A program made the position numbers and the translations under genes. Under the pieces are notes generated by a model. The model saw nothing but the letters and a program-made list of their open reading frames with translations, was not told the DNA's origin and made no database searches. Shown here in pieces: positions 33,885 through 42,800 of a DNA stretch of 64,000 bases (within the stretch, counting starts at the first letter, position 1; every line of letters begins with the position of its first letter). Where the stretch lies: NCBI GenBank assembly GCA_018266845.1, contig JAFDZO010000015.1:19699-83698 (forward strand), given 5' to 3'. This DNA comes from Bacteroidota bacterium (GTDB lineage Bacteria; Bacteroidota; Ignavibacteria; Tepidaquicellales; Tepidaquicellaceae).

Positions 33885-34265
33885 ATGCATCCAGCAGAAG
33901 CTTTAATACCAATATTCGGAATAATATTTACATTCGGAATCCCCGGAGTGATTATTTTCTGGTGGCTTTATACAAAGCACAGAGAGAGAATGAGATTAAT
34001 TGAAAAAGGATTAACACCGGAAGAAGTTAAAAGCTATTTTAGCGAAGCTAACAACAAACCTAAAAATCCTTATTCAACTTTAAAGTGGGGAATACTTATT
34101 ACTTTCTTAGGCGCTGGGATTTTTGTTGCCAATCTTCTTGAAGATAAGTTTAATATGGGTGACGGGATGACAACCGGCTTGGTATTCATTTTCGCGGGCT
34201 TAGGATTTTTACTCTACTATGTTCTTGTAAAAAGTAAAATCGGCGGCGGTTCAAATAATCAATAG
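33885..34265 (+). CDS. DUF6249-like small membrane protein
   Basis: A 126-residue protein with three membrane helices (about 9-28, 66-82, 92-112). The N-terminal helix is followed by KHRERMRLIEKGLTPEEVKSYF, the pattern seen in DUF6249 proteins often encoded near ECF sigma factors in Bacteroidota. Strong Shine-Dalgarno (CAGGAGAAA). It is first gene of a run with a DUF4097-like lipoprotein, an ECF sigma factor and a membrane protein. Function unknown. Confidence 0.75.
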   Translation: MHPAEALIPIFGIIFTFGIPGVIIFWWLYTKHRERMRLIEKGLTPEEVKSYFSEANNKPKNPYSTLKWGILITFLGAGIFVANLLEDKFNMGDGMTTGLVFIFAGLGFLLYYVLVKSKIGGGSNNQ

Positions 34266-34296
34266 TAAAAGAAAACGTAAACTTAAAAACCTGAAT

Positions 34297-35106
34297 ATGC
34301 AAAAGTCAATTATATACTTTGTTCTCATCTTGACGGGATGTTTAACTTTGTCTTCATGCTCACTCTTTTCGCCGAGATACGAAAAAATAGAGAAGGGAGA
34401 ATACAGGATAAGCGCAAACGGAAAGAAGAGATTTACATTAAACAACATTGACGGGAAAATAAAAATCGTAAGAACAACGGATGCCGGAGTGATAATTGTA
34501 AGGTATGAAAAAGTTGCCCACGTAAAGAAAAGAGATTTAAACACGCCTCTTAATGAAATAAAACTTAATATTGACTCTTCAGGTGCAGATGTAAAGATTG
34601 ATACAGAAATGGAGAGCATAAACTCTCACATAAGAATTGGCATCGGAGAATCGAATAAAGTTGACTATGAGATATTTATCCCGGAAGGAATTGAAATAAA
34701 TTTGAATAATACAAATGGCAGTATTACCGCGAAGGAATTGGATAACAATATAAAAGCAAGTACCGTTAACGGAGATATTAAGCTCGAAAAACTTTCAGGC
34801 AAGCTTGAACTTGAAACTACTAACGGCTCAATCAGAGGAACGATAGATTCTACCAAAGGTATTAAGGCAGAAACAATGAACGGAAGCATTAAATTTTCCT
34901 TAGGAACAAAAGTTTCAGCAACTGTGAAGGCAGATGTAATGAACGGCTCCGTAAAGACTGAAGGGCTGAATTTCAAAAATTCTACCGATAGAAAAGAGAG
35001 AAAATATTTTCATGGCACATTAGGAAACGGAGATGCAGAGATAAAACTTGAAACAACAAACGGTTCAATAAGGCTGACCGGAGACAGCGAAAGCACAGAA
35101 ATATAA
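34297..35106 (+). CDS. DUF4097-like beta-solenoid lipoprotein
   Basis: A 269-residue protein with lipobox LSSC (Cys21) and a repetitive beta-helical body. The unit N-G-S-I/V recurs about six times (for example NTNGSITAKEL, TTNGSIRGTI, TMNGSIKFSL, VMNGSVKTEG, TTNGSIRLTG). This is the DUF4097 (adhesin-like) pattern. The family commonly accompanies ECF sigma factor and anti-sigma genes in Bacteroidota. It is likely anchored in the envelope; role unknown. A hairpin follows 64 bp after its stop. Confidence 0.82.
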   Translation: MQKSIIYFVLILTGCLTLSSCSLFSPRYEKIEKGEYRISANGKKRFTLNNIDGKIKIVRTTDAGVIIVRYEKVAHVKKRDLNTPLNEIKLNIDSSGADVKIDTEMESINSHIRIGIGESNKVDYEIFIPEGIEINLNNTNGSITAKELDNNIKASTVNGDIKLEKLSGKLELETTNGSIRGTIDSTKGIKAETMNGSIKFSLGTKVSATVKADVMNGSVKTEGLNFKNSTDRKERKYFHGTLGNGDAEIKLETTNGSIRLTGDSESTEI

Positions 35107-35169
35107 ATTTAGATAAAGGCGGTCAATAAATGTTTATTTTGCAGAATAATTTGGGTAACTTAAGCTATA

Positions 35170-35220
35170 GCAGGGGAATTTTAGCTTTCATTTCAGAGCT
35201 AAAATTCTCTGCTTTTCTTA
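35170..35220 (+). terminator. Terminator or attenuator before the ECF sigma factor gene
   Basis: A 16-bp stem (35170-35186 with 35197-35212, one bulged base) and 10-nt loop, followed by TTTTCTTA. It lies between the DUF4097 gene and the sigma factor start at 35277. It may end the upstream transcript partly and so tune sigma factor expression. Confidence 0.65.
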
Positions 35221-35276
35221 ATGCTGCAATCCCTGCATCATATACCGAAGCAGAGGAAACCACAAACTGCCTTTCT

Positions 35277-35921
35277 ATGCAATCCGATAATGATATTATC
35301 AGAAATATTCAAAACGGTGATTCGGATTCTTTTTCGGAGTTGGTTACCAGATATAAAGATAAAGCATACTCTCTTACTTTCAAAATTCTGAAGAACGAAG
35401 ATGATGCGGAAGATTCTTTGCAGGAGGCATTTATTAAGCTGTTCAAATCAATAAAGCAAAATCAATTTGAGGAGCGTTCAAAGTTTTCTACTTATTTTTA
35501 TACAATAGTTTATAATACAGCAGTTGACCACTATAAAAAGCTAAAATCAAAAAATTTCAGCCTAATATCTATTGATGTGAATGAGGATAATTTTAAGGAC
35601 GGAGACGAGCTTGCTTTTTCTATCGAGTCTAAAATTGACACGCAAAATTATTCAGAGAGTATTGCCACAGATACTGAGAAGCAGCTTAACGTAAATGAAA
35701 TTCAAAATATTATAGGAAAGTTTATCGAAAGCATTCCGCAGCAATACTCTGTGATATTGAATATGTTCTTTATTAATGATATGAGCCATGATGAAATCAG
35801 CAAGATGTTAAAACTTCCTATCGGAACAGTAAAGAACAGAATTTTCAGGGCAAAAGATGCACTGAAAAAAATTATTTTAAAGCAGTACTCTGAAGAAGAG
35901 CTTGCAAGTTATTTATCTTAG
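35277..35921 (+). CDS. ECF-type sigma-70 factor
   Basis: A 214-residue ECF sigma factor when started at the ATG at 35277 (MQSDNDIIRNIQNGDSDSFSEL). The frame is open from 35130, but the extra part would encode a hairpin and has no sigma homology. Region 2 (DAEDSLQEAFIKLFKSI) and region 4 (IPQQYSVILNMFFINDMSHDEISKMLKLPIGTVKNRIFRAKDALK) are clear, with a longer than usual acidic linker. The next gene is a good candidate for its anti-sigma factor. Confidence 0.9.
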   Translation: MQSDNDIIRNIQNGDSDSFSELVTRYKDKAYSLTFKILKNEDDAEDSLQEAFIKLFKSIKQNQFEERSKFSTYFYTIVYNTAVDHYKKLKSKNFSLISIDVNEDNFKDGDELAFSIESKIDTQNYSESIATDTEKQLNVNEIQNIIGKFIESIPQQYSVILNMFFINDMSHDEISKMLKLPIGTVKNRIFRAKDALKKIILKQYSEEELASYLS

Positions 35922-35950
35922 AATTTTTATTTGATTGTAAAATTTTTAAT

Positions 35951-36370
35951 TTGACAGAAGTGAACGATAAAATAGACGACATATTAGAAAACTCCCTAAG
36001 AGAGTCCTTGCTTAAAAAACCACACATGGATTTTGCAAAAAATCTTATGCTTAAAATTTCTCTTGAGGAAGAGTTTGCCTTGCAAGATAAGAAAACGGAA
36101 AAGTTTGCCAAGAAAATAATATTCGGAATTTCAGGGGTCTTTGCAGCGGTAACAGCTTTTATTATTTATATGATTTATTCCAATCCCGAATCGAGTGAAA
36201 ACAGCGGGGTAATTGCGGAAAAAACCTCATCGTTTTTTGAGCAGTTCGGTCTAAAAGCTCTTAATCTTCTAGGGTTAAACGGCGGAAGCTCAATATTTTT
36301 AATTTTGTCAGTTATAATAATAGCCACAATATTTTTAACGGTTGATAAACTGATTTTGAAGAAGAAATAG
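35951..36370 (+). CDS. Candidate membrane anti-sigma factor
   Basis: A 139-residue protein starting at TTG, or at the GTG three codons later. An acidic, helical N-terminal cytoplasmic region with PHMDFAKNLMLKISLEEEF, a pattern shared with short anti-sigma-like proteins of Bacteroidota, precedes two membrane helices (about 53-70 and 112-130). It directly follows the ECF sigma gene. There is no zinc-binding HxxxCxxC motif. The assignment rests mostly on position and architecture. Confidence 0.6.
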   Translation: MTEVNDKIDDILENSLRESLLKKPHMDFAKNLMLKISLEEEFALQDKKTEKFAKKIIFGISGVFAAVTAFIIYMIYSNPESSENSGVIAEKTSSFFEQFGLKALNLLGLNGGSSIFLILSVIIIATIFLTVDKLILKKK

Positions 36371-36396
36371 TTAATGAATGACTATCTTCAAAAAAG

Positions 36397-36433
36397 AAAA
36401 GCCCTCTCGGTAAGTTCCGAAAGGGCTTTTTTA
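36397..36433. terminator. Bidirectional terminator
   Basis: A 14-bp stem (36397-36410 with 36417-36430; one mismatch) and 6-nt loop with A and T runs on both sides, between the convergent anti-sigma candidate and the beta-barrel gene. Confidence 0.85.
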
Positions 36434-36458
36434 TTCTGTGTTTGTATTACTTTTGTGT

Positions 36459-37715
36459 TTACAGATTTGCTGTTATCATTATGTAGCTCCAGAAAGCAGC
36501 GTCTTCTCTTACTCCGTTAGCTGTATTGAAATTTCTTTTCATAATATCTCCGGGCAGAAAAATGCTTCCTCCCCATGTTACGGCAGCTTCTTTTATGAAC
36601 TGGTATTTAATAGTTAAATCGAATTCCTGTCCGAACGCATTTTCATCAAAGGAATTTTTCTTGTTAGACATGAAGTAATGCCCTGCTAAAGAAGTTGTAA
36701 GCGGAACGCTTTCCGGGTTGTAATTAAACGTTACATAATAATCATTAAGCCCTAAATTTTTTGTATCAACCGGAATATTAAGGAAGTAATCCATATATCC
36801 GTAGAACTTATGATTTGTTGCGAAAGGAGTTGCGAATGTATTGTTGTTCGTTGTATTTGTAATTTCATTTCCGGAAAGCATATCTACGCCGAATCCGCCT
36901 TTACATATTTTGCTGCCATAGCTAAGCTGCAAAGATAATAAATAAGCGCCTACATCAAGGGAACTTAACTTTCCTAATTGATAAGCGCCTTCAAATATTG
37001 TGGAAAACTTCTCGTAGTTTCCTCTGTGATTTACACCGATAGTTGCTCTTGAAATATCGTTATTGGTGCCGTCGGATTTTTTTCTGTTGACTTCATAATA
37101 CCCGAAAAAGTCAAGAGTATTTTTCTCATCAGCTTTTATATTTGACCATAAACCATACAGCGAGGAGCTTGAATCGCTTCCCGAAGGATAAGGATAGTTT
37201 GACGGATTTCCGCTTGCTATGTAAGGAACTGAATTTTTTGTAGTGATTGCAAAAATATCTGTCTTATTATTTTCGCCGAATCTTATTCTGGCTCCATCAA
37301 AAGAACGGGCTACGTAGTTCCATCCTAATGCGCCGATAAATCTTTCAGTGCCATAGCTCATTTCAAATCTTCCCGCCTGAACAGAGATAGGGGCTTTGAC
37401 AAAATTTTTGAACCAGACATATCCCTGATGCAAATCAATATTTTTTGAATTGGCGGTCAAAGATGCCTCTTCACCGAATACGCGTGAATCCTGAAGCTCT
37501 ACATAAAAATTGAATTTATCTGAAACATTTTTTTCCACGAAAGCTCTTGTGCGAAGGCTTGTGAATATAGGCGGGTAAGTTTTGTTTGAAAAATCTCTTC
37601 CGTCAAGCTCTGTTCTTAGCTGGATTTGCCCGCCGATTTTCCAGTCTTTATCCTGTGAATATAAGTTTATTGTGATAATTGAAAATAGAAATACAAGAAT
37701 AGTAAATTTTTTCAT
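36459..37715 (-). CDS. Outer-membrane beta-barrel (alginate-export/porin-like) linked to nrfHA
   Basis: A 418-residue protein with a signal peptide (FTILVFLFSIITINLYSQ) and an all-beta sequence of alternating hydrophobic residues. Features such as QLRTELDGRDF, SLRTRAFVEKNVSDKFNFYVELQDSRVFGEE and a terminal aromatic/hydrophobic strand (SYIMITANL) fit the alginate_exp porin family. It begins 25 bp after the nrfA stop and is likely cotranscribed. It may let nitrite or ammonium cross the outer membrane; this is inference from context. Confidence 0.8.
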   Translation of the reverse strand: MKKFTILVFLFSIITINLYSQDKDWKIGGQIQLRTELDGRDFSNKTYPPIFTSLRTRAFVEKNVSDKFNFYVELQDSRVFGEEASLTANSKNIDLHQGYVWFKNFVKAPISVQAGRFEMSYGTERFIGALGWNYVARSFDGARIRFGENNKTDIFAITTKNSVPYIASGNPSNYPYPSGSDSSSSLYGLWSNIKADEKNTLDFFGYYEVNRKKSDGTNNDISRATIGVNHRGNYEKFSTIFEGAYQLGKLSSLDVGAYLLSLQLSYGSKICKGGFGVDMLSGNEITNTTNNNTFATPFATNHKFYGYMDYFLNIPVDTKNLGLNDYYVTFNYNPESVPLTTSLAGHYFMSNKKNSFDENAFGQEFDLTIKYQFIKEAAVTWGGSIFLPGDIMKRNFNTANGVREDAAFWSYIMITANL

Positions 37716-37739
37716 TTTAATTTTGTTAAGTTGGCAAAA

Positions 37740-39230
37740 TTATTTATTCTTCATATCATAGTTTACCGGACCCTGTCTTTCTGTTGCTGTTTTATCCCAT
37801 ACCGGAACTGTATTCGTTAAGAATGCAGCCTTTTCTTCTCTTAGTTTCTTCATATCAAGCCCGATATATGCCTGCGCTTTTTCCTTTGTCGAAACATCAG
37901 GCATCTGAATAGGAACTTTTACTCCTAAACTGACTAATAAGTTAGTTAAAAGAACTCTTGCTTCTTCGGATTTTTGTATAGAAGTACCGAGTATTCTTGC
38001 GCTTTCGAGCGGGGCGTGGAAGCTGCCGCCGACACTGGCTGAAACGAAATCCCATCTCCATTGAGCGTGTCTAATCAGTTTTAAAATCGGCTTCATTTGT
38101 TCTTCGGTTGCTCCATTTTCCCAAGCAGTTTTTGCTTCGATATGGGCTTTCACGAGTGTTTTAGTCGCTAAGTCAGATAGTTCAAGAACTTTATCCTGTC
38201 TGTCGTTTACGTTCTGCCTTAGTTTGTCTTCACTTTCTCTGTGGCAGACCTGGCAAGAATTTGCAATATTATTTAAAGGACTTTGAATCTTATGGTCTGT
38301 GAATTTTACACCGCCTTCACTCTTATAAGGCATATGACACTCTGCACAGGAAAGACCACGCTCATAGTGAATTCCCATTCTAAAAAGTTCAAAATCCGGG
38401 TGCTGTGCTTTTATAACCGGGGTTTTACTGAGTGAGTTTACAAAATCAACATGCTCGTTTTCATCATAATATTTTTCAATATCTTCAACTGTAAATCCTT
38501 TATCCCAAGGGAACGTCAAATATTTTTCTGTTTTGCCTTTGAAGTAATACTCAACGTGGCACTGAGCGCATACAAGCGAGCGCATTTCCTGATGAGTAGC
38601 GTTCTTAATATCCTTTCCCTGCCTTTCAAAGGCTTCGATTAAAGCAGGTCTGGTAATACGAAGATTCATCGTTTTCGGGTCGTGGCAGTCCTGGCATCCG
38701 ATTGGATTTACAATTTCTGCTCCCAAATCTTTCCATTGTGATTTATAAAATTCAGCTGCGCCTTTTTGGTTCATTACGCGAGGTACATCAGTGCTTTTGC
38801 AAGCCCAGCATGTTCCCGGCTGAGGCACGTCTGTTCTTAGGGTTTGTCTTATATCCCTGATAGCGTAATAGTGTCCTCTTGCCTGATTATAATCGCGTGA
38901 GAATGCATATCCCGCCCAAAGAACAACAAAGTCAGGGTATTTTTCCAGCAAGTCAATTGTATGTGAGCCTGCATGTTTGCTTGCGAATGAAGTATCGAGT
39001 GTAGAAAGATATGATTCGTATTCGCGGGGATAATTTTCCCCCCATTTTTCGTTTCTTGGTTCCCAGTCCGAAATGGGTTTAACATTTTGAACTATCTGGT
39101 TGGATTCCTGTCTCCTTTCGACTATGCTGCTTCCAAGTACGCCGAGGAGAAAAACAACGGCGATTGTTACAACGTAAAGTACCCATCCAACCCAGGGCTT
39201 TTCTTTTACTAATTCGGAGATTTTTTTCAT
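37740..39230 (-). CDS. nrfA: Ammonia-forming cytochrome c nitrite reductase NrfA
   Basis: A 496-residue pentahaem enzyme that reduces nitrite to ammonium with six electrons. An N-terminal hydrophobic segment (14-32) serves as signal or anchor. The active-site haem motif is CWACK (141-145), with Lys as in most NrfA. The other four are CQDCH (179-183), CAQCH (221-225), CAECH (295-299) and CQVCH (326-330). The KAQHPDFELF segment carries an active-site His. Full length. It follows nrfH by 20 bp. Confidence 0.96.
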   Translation of the reverse strand: MKKISELVKEKPWVGWVLYVVTIAVVFLLGVLGSSIVERRQESNQIVQNVKPISDWEPRNEKWGENYPREYESYLSTLDTSFASKHAGSHTIDLLEKYPDFVVLWAGYAFSRDYNQARGHYYAIRDIRQTLRTDVPQPGTCWACKSTDVPRVMNQKGAAEFYKSQWKDLGAEIVNPIGCQDCHDPKTMNLRITRPALIEAFERQGKDIKNATHQEMRSLVCAQCHVEYYFKGKTEKYLTFPWDKGFTVEDIEKYYDENEHVDFVNSLSKTPVIKAQHPDFELFRMGIHYERGLSCAECHMPYKSEGGVKFTDHKIQSPLNNIANSCQVCHRESEDKLRQNVNDRQDKVLELSDLATKTLVKAHIEAKTAWENGATEEQMKPILKLIRHAQWRWDFVSASVGGSFHAPLESARILGTSIQKSEEARVLLTNLLVSLGVKVPIQMPDVSTKEKAQAYIGLDMKKLREEKAAFLTNTVPVWDKTATERQGPVNYDMKNK

Positions 39231-39250
39231 ATAATATTATGTTAACTTTT

Positions 39251-39799
39251 TTATTTAATTAACGGAGATAACTTAGGAACTCTTGCATTAGGAAATGAGC
39301 TTAAACTGTTCACAGTTCCGTGAGGAGTTTCTTCATGGCATTTCCAGCAGTATTCATCTTTGTAAGTATTGTGAAGGCTTGTATTTCCTACAAGCGCTGT
39401 GTGGCATCTGACACAGTTACTTTGTACTACATCCTTTCCTGCCTGCTTGATTCGTATCACCTGGTCTTCAAGACGGAGCGTAAATATAGTTGAGTGGCGT
39501 AAACCGTCTGTTGCTTTAAAAAAATATTTATTGAAAACATTATTGTGAGGAACATGGCAATCGTTGCAGGTTGTTACACGCCCGTGCGAGCTATGCTGCC
39601 ATGATGCGTATTGTGGAAACATAACATGGCAATTTATGCAGGTTTCAGGATTATCGGATAAGTATGAGGCTGCGTTGCCTATATAGAAAATCCATAAGAT
39701 GAATGCGGTGAGAATACCGGAGATTACAATTACAGGCACTTTCCATTTTTTAGGAGGCGCTGTTAAATCAATAAATCGGTCAATTTTTTTCTTTAGCAT
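39251..39799 (-). CDS. nrfH: NrfH/NapC-type tetrahaem quinol dehydrogenase
   Basis: A 182-residue protein with one N-terminal membrane helix (22-43) and four haem motifs: CINCH (54-58), CNDCH (78-82), CVRCH (129-133), CWKCH (151-155). It oxidises menaquinol and passes electrons to NrfA. It is first gene of nrfH-nrfA-porin. An FNR/DNR-type palindrome lies 36-49 bp upstream of the start. Confidence 0.95.
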   Translation of the reverse strand: MLKKKIDRFIDLTAPPKKWKVPVIVISGILTAFILWIFYIGNAASYLSDNPETCINCHVMFPQYASWQHSSHGRVTTCNDCHVPHNNVFNKYFFKATDGLRHSTIFTLRLEDQVIRIKQAGKDVVQSNCVRCHTALVGNTSLHNTYKDEYCWKCHEETPHGTVNSLSSFPNARVPKLSPLIK

Positions 39800-39806
39800 C
39801 AGTATA

Positions 39807-39848
39807 AATTTAAGAGAAATTTCGCTAAAATGAATTGACTAAAGTCAA
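39807..39848 (-). promoter_or_regulatory. FNR/DNR-type operator and promoter of the nrf operon
   Basis: TTGACTAAAGTCAA at 39835-39848 has the same TTGAC/GTCAA arms as the site before ric. A -10-like TAAATT on the minus strand (39807-39812) is centred 32 bp from the palindrome centre, matching class II activator spacing. A start of transcription near 39800 would leave almost no leader before the ATG at 39799. Confidence 0.7.
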
Positions 39849-39875
39849 ATTTGAGTAAAGGTAACCATTAACTGC

Positions 39876-41999
39876 TTATTTTATTAAAATTTTATCTTGT
39901 GAAAAAAACAATCTACCTGTGTGAAAAACCTGAATAGCATCAGCCCCTTTGAATAACGGATTATACTTACTAAACATATAATTTAAGATAAAAGAAGACA
40001 AGGAAATTCCGAAAAACTGACCGTTAGTAATGTAAAATACGGGCAGTGAGTTTTTTTCAGAAATCAGTAAAGAAACCTCATCAAACTTATCACCGTTTTT
40101 TATTTCGATAGTGTTATTGTTAATCTTTACAATGGGCGCAGCATTTTTCTTTTGAAGGAATTCCTCAAGATTTTTATTAGTAATTTCTAGCGAAGTGATT
40201 TTGTATTCGGAAGCTAATAGCAGTTCAAATTTATCTGATTGAATAAGCGAGTTTAAATTAAGCTCGATATTATTTAATTCAAATTCAAAACTTGTAAACG
40301 GCAGAGCTGCGGATATAATTGAATCGGCAGATGAGTTTATGTATTGAAATCCGCGGAAGAGCTTTGTTGATGTGCTTCCTCCTTCGCAGGAGATTTTCAA
40401 AGATTTTATTTTTCCTCTGAATATGGAAGAAGAATCTTCCGTGATAACTTTGCATTCAATTTTTTGGGAAGAGTGTATATATCTTCTGAAAAATTCCGAT
40501 GCTGATGAAGACAGCTTTTGCTTTAATGAATCATAGGGAAGAGAATAGTTTACATCCTGCTTTAATTTATAGAGCGTTATAAATGTATTCCCCGAAGCAA
40601 AGCTTTTCATTTCTTTAAAAACAGGATTGTAGGCAGGCAGATCTATGTGTCCTTCACTCTCTCCTCTTATTCTATTTGTTTTTATATAATAATCTGTGAA
40701 GAATGGAAATCCGTCAGCCCCTAATACATTAATTCCTGCGTTATTCAGATTGGAGTAATAAGTAAGAGTAGAGGGATTTAAATTATCCTCTCTGGAAAAA
40801 ACACGGAGATTGACCTTGTTTTTTTTATCTGATGCCTTGTCTTCGTTAATGAGTTTTATTATCTCATCGTTATGCCATGAGTTTCTTTCAGGATAGCTGT
40901 TGTAAATAAACGGAATTTTTACAAATGAAAAGAAGAGGAAATTTACAATAGCAATAACGATGAATGTGAGTGCAAACAATTTTCTTTTTCTTACTTCCTG
41001 CTCGCCGAAGAAAACTATAGCAGAAAGCAACAGGCTTAGCGGAATTAAAAGCGGAATTGAAAATCGCGGCATCTTGAACGAAATACTTGTAATCAGCACA
41101 TAGCTCCCTATGAACCAATAAAGCGGCATCTTCCTGTGAAAAGCAAAATTGCTTTTGAAAAAAATTATTATTGCTGCGATGAAAAGTAAAGCGAGGGGGT
41201 AAGAAATTTGTGAAGGAATAATAGAGAAGTAATAAAGAATATTTTCGATTAATGATAAATCTCCACGTTCAAGTTCGTTGAGTCTGTTTGAAAGTATCTG
41301 CACAATATTTCTTAAATACCAGGGAAGCGAAATAACAAGCGATACTATTACGGCTAATAAAAAATTCAGGGTGATTCTATATTTCTTTGTCGCTTTGCGG
41401 AAACCTTCCATCAAAAAATATAGAACTGGCGGAGCGAGAAATAATATGAACGTCCATTTAGTCAGCATTCCCATGCCGAAAATTACACCGAACTTGATGC
41501 AGTTATTCCTGCTGGAAAAATCGTTTGTTCTTATTAGAGAATAAACCGCTGCTGCGCACATTGCGGCCAGCGTAAGGTCAAGCATATATTCGCGTCCGTA
41601 TTGCAGGGTAATGGGAAACATTCCAATGCAGAAGGAAGCAAAGAGTCCGGTTTCAGGATTGTAAATTCTTTTGCCGATTTGATAAACTGAGATAACGAGC
41701 AAAGTGAGGAAGAATGTCATTTCAAGAAATCCTGCAAACTCACCTGTACCTGCAACGGCATAAAACGGAATGGAAGCCCAGTAAACCAAAGGCGGATAAT
41801 ACCAGGAAACATCGAGCAGATTAATGAGCAGTGCCGAAAAAGAAGATGATCCCTTAAGCGCTTTGTATGTATCGAGACTGTATGAAAGGTGGTCGGCGGA
41901 ATCCCAATGAAGCGGCTTATGCCCCCAAAAGAACCACAAAACATTCGTAATTATCAAAAAAATGATAAAAAAAAGTAAATATCGGTCAGTTTTGCTCAT
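39876..41999 (-). CDS. GT-C family membrane glycosyltransferase (PMT/ArnT-like)
   Basis: A 707-residue protein with about 10-11 membrane helices in the N-terminal 420 residues and a soluble periplasmic C-terminal domain. The first loop contains HWDSADHLSYSLDTYK, with the acidic residues expected after helix 1 in GT-C enzymes, and GREYMLDLTLAAMCAAAVY and MLTKWTFILFLAPP are typical of the PMT_2 family. Such enzymes transfer sugar from a polyprenyl-phosphate donor. It is monocistronic as far as can be seen; acceptor unknown. Confidence 0.84.
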   Translation of the reverse strand: MSKTDRYLLFFIIFLIITNVLWFFWGHKPLHWDSADHLSYSLDTYKALKGSSSFSALLINLLDVSWYYPPLVYWASIPFYAVAGTGEFAGFLEMTFFLTLLVISVYQIGKRIYNPETGLFASFCIGMFPITLQYGREYMLDLTLAAMCAAAVYSLIRTNDFSSRNNCIKFGVIFGMGMLTKWTFILFLAPPVLYFLMEGFRKATKKYRITLNFLLAVIVSLVISLPWYLRNIVQILSNRLNELERGDLSLIENILYYFSIIPSQISYPLALLFIAAIIIFFKSNFAFHRKMPLYWFIGSYVLITSISFKMPRFSIPLLIPLSLLLSAIVFFGEQEVRKRKLFALTFIVIAIVNFLFFSFVKIPFIYNSYPERNSWHNDEIIKLINEDKASDKKNKVNLRVFSREDNLNPSTLTYYSNLNNAGINVLGADGFPFFTDYYIKTNRIRGESEGHIDLPAYNPVFKEMKSFASGNTFITLYKLKQDVNYSLPYDSLKQKLSSSASEFFRRYIHSSQKIECKVITEDSSSIFRGKIKSLKISCEGGSTSTKLFRGFQYINSSADSIISAALPFTSFEFELNNIELNLNSLIQSDKFELLLASEYKITSLEITNKNLEEFLQKKNAAPIVKINNNTIEIKNGDKFDEVSLLISEKNSLPVFYITNGQFFGISLSSFILNYMFSKYNPLFKGADAIQVFHTGRLFFSQDKILIK

Positions 42000-42141
42000 T
42001 TTTGGAAATTAAAGATATTAAAGATAAGTTACTATTGCATAAGGTATTGAGGAGCAAGAAAATACTTAATGTTGAAAACAAACATTATGTGTTTATAAAT
42101 TGAAATTCGTTAAGAATAGAGGTAATTTAACAAATTTGTGA

Positions 42142-42753
42142 ATGAGCAATTCTTCATCTGCCGAGAACATATCTAAGACCAAAAACGACGATAATATTTT
42201 AATCAACAAAGCTCTTGAAGGCGACCAAGCCGCATACGAGAAGCTGATGAAAAAATATTATCAGCTTATTTACAATCTCATTTTCAGAATGATTTCCCGC
42301 AAAGAAGATGTGGAAGATCTGACGCAGGAAGCATTCATCAAGGCATTCAATTCACTCCAGAATTTTGACAGACAGTTTGCTTTTTCAACATGGCTTTTCA
42401 AAATTGCTACTAATAACGCAATAGATTATCTCCGCAAAAAGAAACTGAACACATTTTCGATTGATAAAGAAATAGAATCGGAAGAGAGCGATTTTAAATT
42501 TGAGATTCCCGATATAGAAAACAAGCCGGACAGGGTGATAATGGAAGACCAGAGAAAGAAAATTCTTGACGAGGCAATTGAGTCGCTTCCGCCGAAATAC
42601 AAAGAGGTTATAATATTAAGACATAAGCTGGATAAAGAATACGAAGAGATAGCAAAAGAATTAAAGCTTCCCTTAGGCACAGTAAAAGCCCATATCTTCA
42701 GAGGAAGAGAACTCCTCAATAAGTTTCTTAAAGATAAGATTAAAAATTATTAA
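42142..42753 (+). CDS. ECF-type sigma-70 factor
   Basis: A 203-residue RpoE-like sigma factor. Region 2: AAYEKLMKKYYQLIYNLIFRMISRKEDVEDLTQEAFIKAFNSL, with WLFKIATNNAIDYLRKKK. Region 4: LPPKYKEVIILRHKLDKEYEEIAKELKLPLGTVKAHIFRGRELL. No anti-sigma gene is adjacent; mutS follows 47 bp later. This type often controls housekeeping or envelope genes in Bacteroidota-related bacteria. Confidence 0.92.
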   Translation: MSNSSSAENISKTKNDDNILINKALEGDQAAYEKLMKKYYQLIYNLIFRMISRKEDVEDLTQEAFIKAFNSLQNFDRQFAFSTWLFKIATNNAIDYLRKKKLNTFSIDKEIESEESDFKFEIPDIENKPDRVIMEDQRKKILDEAIESLPPKYKEVIILRHKLDKEYEEIAKELKLPLGTVKAHIFRGRELLNKFLKDKIKNY

Positions 42754-42800
42754 ATTATCTTTTCACAAGCAGCATTCCTTTTAACTGCCCTGATTTTTTT

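Noticed and set aside
35130..35276. Extended N-terminus of the ECF sigma factor
   Set aside because: The region holds a terminator-like hairpin and its translation has no sigma-factor features.
42426..42719. Serine-rich open frame opposite the ECF sigma gene
   Set aside because: It is the antisense shadow of a well-supported sigma factor; similar shadows elsewhere were also dropped.
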